DNA from: Neoarius graeffei
Lineage: Eukaryota; Chordata; Actinopteri; Siluriformes; Ariidae
Length of the DNA: 64,000 bases
Direction of reading: 5' to 3'
Assembly: GCF_027579695.1 (NCBI RefSeq)
Contig: NC_083570.1
Span: 97,219,463-97,283,462, forward strand
The notes below the pieces were generated by a model, which saw only the letters and a list, made by a program, of their open reading frames with translations, searched no databases and had not been told where the DNA came from. Below are positions 58,501 through 64,000 of this stretch, piece by piece (position 1 is the stretch's first letter; each line of letters starts with the position of its first letter). The position numbers and the translations under genes are program-made.

Positions 58501-59100
58501 ATATAGAAAATTCTAAAGGGTTCACAAACTTTCAAGCACCACTGTATAATCTCTCATCTCATCTCATTATCTCTAGCTGCTTTATCCTGTTCTACAGGGT
58601 CGCAGGCAAGCTGGAGCCTATCCCAGCTGACTACAGGCGAAAGGCAGGGTACACCCTGGACAAGTCGCCAGGTCATCACAGGGCTGACACATAGACACAG
58701 ACAACCATTCACACTCACATTCACACCTACGCTCAATTTAGAGTCACCAGTTAACCTAACCTGCATGTCTTTGGACTGTGGGGGGAAACGGAGCACCCGG
58801 AGGAAACCCACGCGGACAACATGCAAACTCCACACAGAAAAGCCCTCGCCAGCCACAGGACTTGAACCCGGACCTTCTTGCTGTGAGGCGACAGCACTAA
58901 CCACTACACCAGCGTGCCGCCCCCCATTGTATTATATATGTATACATCTGTACCAGTTCCTCTTCATCAATAGGAGGCTCAGCAGCAGAGATAGCAGCCT
59001 TGCTGATGGTTTGAGCTTCAAACTGAGGGCAGGCAGCCTGTGCATTCCCATCTTTATCCCTCTTCCCCTTCAGCCAATATGTCTCGATCTCCACATTACC
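51966..59100 (-). CDS. gucy1b2: Last three exons of a soluble guanylyl cyclase, beta-2-like (5' part outside window)
   Basis: Exons 59100-58954 (49 codons), 55082-54954 (43 codons) and 52124-51966 (52 codons plus TGA) are joined by GT-AG introns, all phase 0. The first starts GNVEIETYWLKGKRDKDG, matching the closing strand of class III cyclase domains (the usual form is KGKG..TYWL.G). An acidic, Ser-rich tail of about 125 residues follows and ends CSIS, which fits a CaaX prenylation box. Among vertebrate guanylyl cyclases the beta-2 subunit is known for an extended C-terminus with an isoprenylation motif, so I infer gucy1b2: GTP to cGMP, as part of an NO-responsive heterodimer, possibly membrane-tethered. 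The catalytic residues lie outside the window, so the family call rests on one conserved strand plus the tail. Confidence 0.6.
52128..52207. repeat. (GATA)n microsatellite next to a splice acceptor
   Basis: About 19 units. On the gene strand they read CTAT and occupy the place of the polypyrimidine tract. Confidence 0.95.
52484..53405 (-). mobile_element. hAT-type element, internally deleted
   Basis: Inverted ends AGGGCTGTCAA / TTGACAGCCCT and AT-rich subterminal repeats (attaattaatc). The possible 8-bp target duplication (attatttt / attctttt) is imperfect. It carries minus-strand transposase fragments. Confidence 0.75.
52700..53250 (-). pseudogene. hAT transposase N-terminal half (BED finger)
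   Basis: On the minus strand CNFCNKEFSYHSSSSLKYRF is a BED-type zinc finger. After a TGA, LTNSFAKWIAMACKPDSVIE and LQIASSDTVYKPPSKNTIV follow, the usual N-terminal region of Ac/ZBED transposases. A frame change then gives GDHWTSISNHSDLSVTA, the first catalytic Asp region. The RNase H core and dimerisation domain are deleted. Confidence 0.75.
53616..53993 (-). mobile_element. V-SINE
   Basis: Reverse copy flanked by catgtttaaagat (53603-53615, 53994-54006). ccactacaccatgtttaaa is doubled at its head-side junction. Confidence 0.92.
54538..54770. repeat. ~22-bp tandem array gtgctaagagactttggact
   Basis: About nine units, some adjoining, some separated by a duplicated ~60-bp block (tttttcaattattgtgaccataatccagag). 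The units are inverted relative to those near 53520-53565 at the other end of the element. Confidence 0.85.
54954..55082 (-). CDS. gucy1b2: Cyclase penultimate exon
   Basis: The acceptor gactctttctccag precedes ATGTTCCCG, giving MFPSVTGEDEDDVKSIRSHR ... EEGRVEELS. The donor gtgagc follows TCT. An alternative donor 9 nt later (aag|gttggg) would add VSK and keep the frame. The region is acidic and Ser-rich. Confidence 0.65.
55083..55565. other. Intron sequence with (ATT)n
   Basis: A-rich tract at about 55287-55304 and ATT triplets at 55467-55500. Otherwise nothing was recognised. Confidence 0.5.
55566..55701. repeat. Hairpin MITE, family H copy 3
   Basis: tattggctggctttttttgtgg to ccacgaaaaaagccagcca. 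The outer arms pair almost perfectly. Confidence 0.85.
55729..56101 (-). mobile_element. V-SINE in (ATT)n
   Basis: Near-consensus, reverse, between ATT triplets. Confidence 0.93.
56102..56445. repeat. Family H body, copy 3
   Basis: Matches 23040-23470 with internal deletion and ends at aaaaatgtcctgtatgtacaataat, directly before the next hairpin. Confidence 0.7.
56446..56580. repeat. Hairpin MITE, family H copy 4
   Basis: The best-preserved inner palindrome: gatattgaacgagtcaaag / ctcgttcaatatcatgctag. The right outer arm is altered (aaaaacactcaatatt). Confidence 0.85.
56581..56990. repeat. Family H body, copy 4
   Basis: Continues from the hairpin through (ATT)n to the same 3' words as copies 1-3, so copies 3 and 4 form a head-to-tail pair. 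Confidence 0.7.
56996..58544 (+). mobile_element. Tc1-like transposon, family A copy 5
   Basis: 1549 bp with CAGTGGGGCTTGAAAG and CACTG ends, TA on both sides. About 55 bp upstream of the transposase start are deleted compared with the other copies. Confidence 0.93.
57301..58324 (+). pseudogene. Tc1-A transposase, closest to intact
   Basis: ATGGCACAAACAAAG has an undamaged start. One extra A near 57408 shifts the frame in the helix-turn-helix, and CGA to TGA gives a stop near 57959. Between them 200 codons are open, including [11 protein letters not shown]. The C-terminus to TGA 58324 is open. The third catalytic residue is Lys (NPIKML) rather than Glu. Confidence 0.9.
58550..58923 (-). mobile_element. 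V-SINE next to Tc1-A and a cyclase exon
   Basis: Reverse copy with a shortened central block (cgcggacaacatgcaaac). It ends about 30 bp from the donor of the cyclase exon. Confidence 0.92.
58954..59100 (-). CDS. gucy1b2: Cyclase exon: end of catalytic domain
   Basis: The acceptor tttatcctacag and donor ctg|gtacag bound 49 codons. ETYWLKGKRDKDGN marks the last strand of the cyclase fold. CPQFEAQTISKAAISAAEPP starts the extension. The donor is weak at +4 to +6. Confidence 0.68.
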
Positions 59101-59708
59101 CTGTAGGATAAATGAGATTCTTAATGCATGTAAATAAATATGTTTTTTGGCATTATTACATGCCATGTACTAGAAATGCATGCAGTGCTGATGTTTTTGA
59201 AGAGAGGGGCTTTTTCAGTAACAGAGACTATAATTAGACCATTTTAATGATACAAGACAACAAGAAGCAATCTGCATACAACCCCGGAGGAGAGGAACAT
59301 AACTGGAGAAAATGTGTTTATTTGCACATTCATACACACCCAGAAAGTGGACTTTGTGTTAAAAAAGTAAAAACAGTCAATGGCATTGTTCTGTTGGTCA
59401 TTAGTGAGATATAATAATAATAACAGAGCAGCGCATGAATTGACATAGCACTGCTGAGGTTGCTGAAGAAGAAAACACACCCAGATTTATTTAGATTTAT
59501 TCTTAAAAAGGTGATGGATGATGTGGTTTACACAACAGTTATTTCCAGTCCATGAGTTTGATTGTATGAGTGGCATTCCAAGAGTGTTGATACCGTATTT
59601 GCCTGGGATGTTTCACTGTGTGTATCGCTCACTGAGCTCTATATAAAATCTGCAGATCTCATAGCCTATTCCCCGCTGTAGAGACGAGTGAAGCCATCTG
59701 CCTGCCAT
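59101..59708. other. Intron sequence of the cyclase gene, unassigned
   Basis: No further cyclase exon could be recognised on the minus strand. A frame at 59798-59613 lacks cyclase motifs. Confidence 0.45.
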
Positions 59709-59789
59709 CTTACCACTCCCATCACCCATATTTGGTTTATGTGTTAAACAGTGGTATCTGATCAAATTTACTCCAAGAAAAGTATCACC

Positions 59790-60156
59790 GGGCGGCACGG
59801 TGGTGTAGTGGTTAGCGCTGTCGCCTCACAGCAAGAAGGTCCTGGGTTCGAGCCCCGGGGCCGGCGAGGGCCTTTCTGTGTGGAGTTTGCATGTTGTCCG
59901 CGTGGGTTTCCTCCGGGTGCTCCGGTTTCCCCCACAGTCCAAAGACATGCAGGTTAGGTTAACTGGTGACTCTAAATTGACCGTAGGTGTGAATGTGAGT
60001 GTGAATGGTTGTCTGTGTCTATGTGTCAGCCCTGTGATGACCTGGCGACTTGTCCAGGGTGTACCCCGCCTTTCACCCGTAGTCAGCTGGGATAGGCTCC
60101 AGCTTGCCTGCGACCCTGTAGAAGGATAAAGCGGCTAGAGATAATGAGATGAGATG
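59790..60156 (+). mobile_element. V-SINE in left arm of the inverted repeat
   Basis: Near-consensus with a short deletion in the central block (tgcatgttgtccgcgtggg), flanked by aaaagtatcacc (59778-59789, 60157-60168). Confidence 0.94.
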
Positions 60157-60742
60157 AAAAGTATCACCTGACTTTTTTCCCTTTCATTACCTCCTCTTTT
60201 TTCCTCACATTTACCCCATTCCTTACATATCTTTATAGTGCTGTCCTTCACTGTTATTGTTTTTTTTTTCTTTTCCAGTTCAGTCTCTGATCATTTTTTT
60301 TTTGAACGGCTCTTTTGCTACTATAATCATTTCAACAGAGATTCAGTGTTTTTCTTATACAGAGTATCTTTCTCTTTCATATATCTCTTCTCCCTTTCTA
60401 TCTATCTATGTTATTTTATTTATTTATTTATTTATTTATTTATTATACCAACACAAAGGCTGTACAATACTTCCTTTCTCTTTAGGACAGTTATTGAAAC
60501 CGGATTATTTTCTTATTTTATTTGCCATTTTCACTTCATTCTCAGTCATGTCTTAAAAGTATTTATTGGTCACATAATTCACTGTCACAATATTCATGCA
60601 GCTTGCGACCAATATGACCAATAAATACTGTTGAGACATGACTGAGAATGAAGTGAAAATAGCAGATAACATGAGAAAATAATCCTGTTTCAACAACTGT
60701 CCCAAAGAGAAAAGAAGTATTGTACAGCCTTTGTGCTGGTAT

Positions 60743-60830
<88 letters not shown>
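60743..60830. repeat. (GATA)n microsatellite
   Basis: About 21 units, the target site of the Tc1-D insertion. Confidence 0.95.
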
Positions 60831-60832
<2 letters not shown>

Positions 60833-62396
60833 GTTGTGGTCAGAAGTTTACATACAGTGACATGAGTGTCATCTTGGATATGAATGTCATGGCAATATTT
60901 CGGCTTTCAGTCATTTCTTTGAACTGTTCTTTTTCTGTGGCAGAATGATTGTACAGCATACAGCTTTAATTAAAAAAAAATCTAAACTAGAATTTGGTGC
61001 ACAAGTTTTAATTTTCTTTGGGTTTTCTGAAATCAACACAGGGTCAAAAATTTACATACACTCACTTAGATGATTAATTCAGAAGTGCTGAAACTTCCAA
61101 AATGTCTCTTATCTTGCCAAGGCTGAGGTCTCTTAACTTCCTGTTAGTGATCATGCTTGACTACAGCTGGTAGCATCTCTGTGCCTTCATAAAAAGGGTT
61201 TGTTTACAGCACTCATTGGATTGACCAGCATATAATACAATGGGAAAGTCCAAGGAGCTCAGTGCAGATTTGAGAAAGAGGATCGCAGATGTACACAACT
61301 CCAGAATGTCTCTTGTAGCCATTTCTAAACAACTCCAAATTCCAAGATCAGTTCAAACAATTGTATCCAAGTTATTGTGAGGTGTAGTCACTTTGCCAAG
61401 CCACTTTGCTTCAAGAAAACCCAAACGGTCACCCTCAGCTGAAAGGAAATTGGTTTAGATGGACAGGAACAACCCAGGAACCACCATGGCCCAGCCCTGC
61501 CATGAACTGGAAGCTGATGGATCACTGTCTACAGTTCAGATCACCATGGACTAAGAGGCTGCCATCCAAGAAATAACCCCCTGCTCCAAAATTGACACCT
61601 TCAAGCTTAACTAAAGTTTAAAGCTGACCACATGGACAAAGAAAAAGCCTTCTGGAGGAAAGCTGTATGGTCAGATGAGACAAAGATTGAGTTGTTTGGC
61701 CACAATGACCACCATGTACAGAGGGACACTGTACCAGCTGGTGGTGGCGGTAGGATCATCATGCTCTGGGGCTGTTTTGATGACAGTGGAACTGGTTCAT
61801 TGCACAAAGTGGATGGAATAATGAAGAAGGAGGACTACCTCAGAATTCTTCAGTATAAACCATCAGCAACTTGAACATGACTTGGGACTTGGGAGTTACA
61901 ACAGGGCAATGAACCCAAACACACATCAGAGCTGGTTGTGGAGGATAAAGCAGGCTAACATTAAGCTGAAAACAAGTCCTGACTTCAGCCCTATTGAAAA
62001 TATATGGACCGTGCTTATAAGTTGTGTCCATTTAATTGAACTCTACCAATTCTACCATGAAGAGTCATGAAATATCCAACCAGAATTCTGCCAGAAGCTT
62101 GTTCATGGTAAACAAAAATGTTTGTTCAAGGTGAATCTTGCAAAGAGACATTTTACCCAAATAGTAGGTGTGCTGTATGTATATTTTTGACCCTATGTTG
62201 AATATCAAAAAACCCAAAGAAAATTAAAACTTGTGCACCAAATTCTGTTTTTTTTTTTTATTAAAACTGTATGCTGTACATTCTGCCACAGAAAAAGAAC
62301 AGTTCAAAGAAATGACTGAAAGCCTAAATATTGCCATGACATTCATATCCAAGATGACATTCAGGTCACTGTATGTAGTATGTAAACTTCTGACCC
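60831..62396 (+). mobile_element. Tc1-like transposon, family D copy 2
   Basis: GAGTTGTGGTCAGAAG (first base mutated) at 60831. The right end stops at cttctgacc, lacking the last 8 bp and the TA. No SINE interrupts it. Confidence 0.88.
61240..62070 (+). pseudogene. Tc1-D transposase, broken
   Basis: [20 protein letters not shown] is followed by a TGA as in copy 1. The middle is frameshifted. MDKEKAFWRKAVWSDETKIE keeps the first Asp that copy 1 lost. FSPIENIW is near the end, after a further frameshift that removes QQDN. Confidence 0.87.
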
Positions 62397-62725
62397 GGGA
62401 GGGAGGGAGGTAGAAAAGGAAGAAGAACTATATGTAAGAGAAAGATACACTGTATAAGAGAACAACTGAAATAATCTCCATTGAAATAATTATAGTAGTA
62501 AAAGAGCCGTTCAAAAAAAAAGATCAGAGACTGGACTGGAAAAGGGAAAAAAACAATAACAGTGAAGGGGAGCGCTATAAAGATATGTAAGGAATAGTGG
62601 TAAAGTTGAGAAAATAAGAAGTAGTAATGAAAGGGAAAAAAAGTCAGGAGATACTTTTCTTGGGGCAAGTTTGATTGGATACGACGGTTTAACACATAAG
62701 CCAAATACATGCAATGGGAGTGATA

Positions 62726-64000
62726 CAACCCCGATTCCCAAAAAGTTGGGACAAAGTACAAATTGTAAATAAAAACAGAATGCAATAATTTACAAATCTC
62801 AAAAACTGATATTGTATTCACAATAGAACATAGACAACATATCAAATGTCGAAAGTGAGACATTTTGAAATTTCATGCCAAATATTGGCTCATTTGAAAT
62901 TTCAGGACAGCAACACATCTCAGAAAAGTTGGGACAGGGGCAATAAGAGGCTGGAAAAGTTAAAGGTACAAAAAAGGAACAGCTGGAGGACCAAATTGCA
63001 ACTCATTAGGTCAATTGGCAATAGGTCATTAACATGACTGGGTATAAAAAGAGCATCTTGGAGTGGCAGCGGCTCTCAGAAGTAAAGATGAGAAGAGGAT
63101 CATCGATCCCCCTAATTCTGCGCCGACAAATAGTGGAGCAATATCAGAAAGGAGTTCGACAGTGTAAAATTGCAAAGAGTTTGAACATATCATCATCTGC
63201 AGTGCATAATATCATCAAAAGATTCAGAGAGTCTGGAAGAATCTCTGTGCGTAAGGGTCAAGGCCGGAAAACCATACTGGGTGCCCGTGATCTTCAGGCC
63301 CTTAGATGGCACTGCATCACATACAGGCATGCTTCTGTATTGGAAATCACAAAATGGGCTCAGGAATATTTCCAGAGAACATTATCTGTGAACACAATTC
63401 ACCGTGCCATCCGCCGTTGCCAGCTAAAACTCTATAGTTCAAAGAAGAAGCCGTATCTAAACATGATCCAGAAGCGCAGACGTCTTCTCTGGGCCAAGGC
63501 TCATTTAAAATGGACTGTGGCAAAGTGGAAAACTGTTCTGTGGTCAGACGAATCAAAATTTGAAGTTCTTTATGGAAATCAGGGACGCCGGGTCATTCAG
63601 ACTAAAGAGGAGAAGGATGACCCAAGTTGTTATCAGCGCTCAGTTCAGAAGCCTGCATCTCTGATGGTATGGAGTTGCATTAGTGCGTGTGGCATGGGCA
63701 GCTTACACATCTGGAAAGACATCAATGCTGAAAGGTATATCCAGGTTCTAGAGCAACATATGCTCCCATCCAGACGACGTCTCTTTCAGGGAAGACTTTG
63801 CATTTTCCAACATGACAATGCCAAACCACATACTGCATCAATTACAGCATCATGGCTGCGTAGAAGAAGGGTCCGGGTACTGAACTGGCCAGCCTGCAGT
63901 CCAGATCTTTCACCCATAGAAAACATTTGGCGCATCATAAAACGGAAGATACGACAAAAAAGACCTAAGACAGTTGAGCAACTAGAATCCTACATTAGAC
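62726..64000 (+). mobile_element. Tc1-like transposon, family E, right end outside window
   Basis: CAACCCCGATTCCCAAAAAG at 62726 with TA before it. The left subterminal region includes a second gaaaagttgggac (62919), as in inverted repeats with internal copies. Confidence 0.9.
63088..64000 (+). CDS. Tc1-E transposase, uninterrupted, C-terminus outside window
   Basis: ATG at 63088 opens 304 codons with no stop to the window edge. Residues about 1-60 form the first helix-turn-helix (RRQIVEQYQKG, KSLNISSSAVHNIIKRF), followed by a basic GRK and a second helix-turn-helix (VNTIHRAIRRC). The catalytic triad is D154 (WSDES), D243 (FQHDNAKPH) and E278 (SPIENIW), with 34 residues between the last two (DD34E). 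The family is usually about 340 residues, so roughly 40 are missing here only because of the window end. It is the only transposase in the window with an intact frame and all three acidic residues. It may be potentially active or very recently inserted. Confidence 0.93.
   Translation, partial: MRRGSSIPLILRRQIVEQYQKGVRQCKIAKSLNISSSAVHNIIKRFRESGRISVRKGQGRKTILGARDLQALRWHCITYRHASVLEITKWAQEYFQRTLSVNTIHRAIRRCQLKLYSSKKKPYLNMIQKRRRLLWAKAHLKWTVAKWKTVLWSDESKFEVLYGNQGRRVIQTKEEKDDPSCYQRSVQKPASLMVWSCISACGMGSLHIWKDINAERYIQVLEQHMLPSRRRLFQGRLCIFQHDNAKPHTASITASWLRRRRVRVLNWPACSPDLSPIENIWRIIKRKIRQKRPKTVEQLESYIR

Larger units (their letters stand above)
59709..62725. repeat. Giant inverted repeat with nested insertions
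   Basis: 59709-60410 (minus the SINE) is the reverse complement of about 62397-62720, and 60446-60575 that of about 60605-60745. The axis lies near 60590. The right arm is split by a GATA tract and a Tc1-D copy, the left by a V-SINE and (TTTA)n. It may be a large foldback element. The Tc1-E element truncates its right end. Confidence 0.75.

Noticed and set aside
59613..59798. Possible further cyclase exon on the minus strand
   Set aside because: Its peptide has no cyclase motif and it overlaps the end of the inverted repeat.

Overview
This window is vertebrate, almost certainly teleost, nuclear DNA. The evidence is GT-AG spliced exons, many V-SINE/DANA-type SINEs, at least seven Tc1-like transposon families, an L2/CR1-like LINE, a 5'-truncated L1 and abundant microsatellites. 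A catfish or another ostariophysan is my best guess from the repeat mix, but I cannot prove the species. Most of the 64 kb is mobile DNA, much of it nested, and host coding sequence is well under 2 kb.

Three host loci are supported. (1) Plus strand, 8463-20879: a six-exon gene, every intron in phase 1, for a 187-residue type I membrane protein with a signal peptide, a short CxxCxxxCxxC exon, one Ig-like domain, a transmembrane segment and a basic tail. Its two long introns hold three complete Tc1 elements, an L2-like LINE, a solo LTR and SINEs. (2) Plus strand, 43763-44158: one coding exon for a 131-residue single-pass membrane protein that I do not recognise. (3) Minus strand, 59100 to 51966: the last three exons, all phase 0, of what looks like a guanylyl cyclase. 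The tail is long and acidic and ends in a CaaX-type Cys-Ser-Ile-Ser, which points to the soluble beta-2 subunit (gucy1b2). The catalytic exons lie beyond the right edge.

Layout. 1-8.3 kb: a palindrome, SINEs, and a Tc1 copy carrying a 721-bp MITE. 8.4-21.3 kb: the Ig-receptor gene. 21.4-24.7 kb: hairpin repeats and a TIR-bounded element with a YqaJ/SWIM-type first exon and the start of a LINE ORF. 25-29.8 kb: a microsatellite-rich repeat cut by an L1 that is flanked by ~300-bp direct repeats. 29.9-39.5 kb: nested Tc1-like elements. 40.6-41.8 kb: a ~34-bp minisatellite. 42-46.9 kb: a long-TIR element, the small membrane-protein gene, a TTAA-flanked element with a P2X7-like exon, and a second YqaJ remnant. 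47.5-51.2 kb: SINEs and a Tc1 copy. 52-59.1 kb: the cyclase exons separated by hAT, hairpin and Tc1 insertions. 59.7-62.7 kb: a giant inverted repeat invaded by a SINE and a Tc1 element. 62.7-64 kb: a Tc1-like element with an uninterrupted 304-codon transposase frame that runs off the window.

Tc1 families are named here by their ends: A (CAGTGGTGCTTGAAAG), B (CAGTGTCTTTCAAAAG), C (CAACCCCTGGCAAAA), D (CAGTTGTGGTCAGAAG), E (CAACCCCGATTCC), F (CACTCACTGGCCAC) and G (relic, ends not found).
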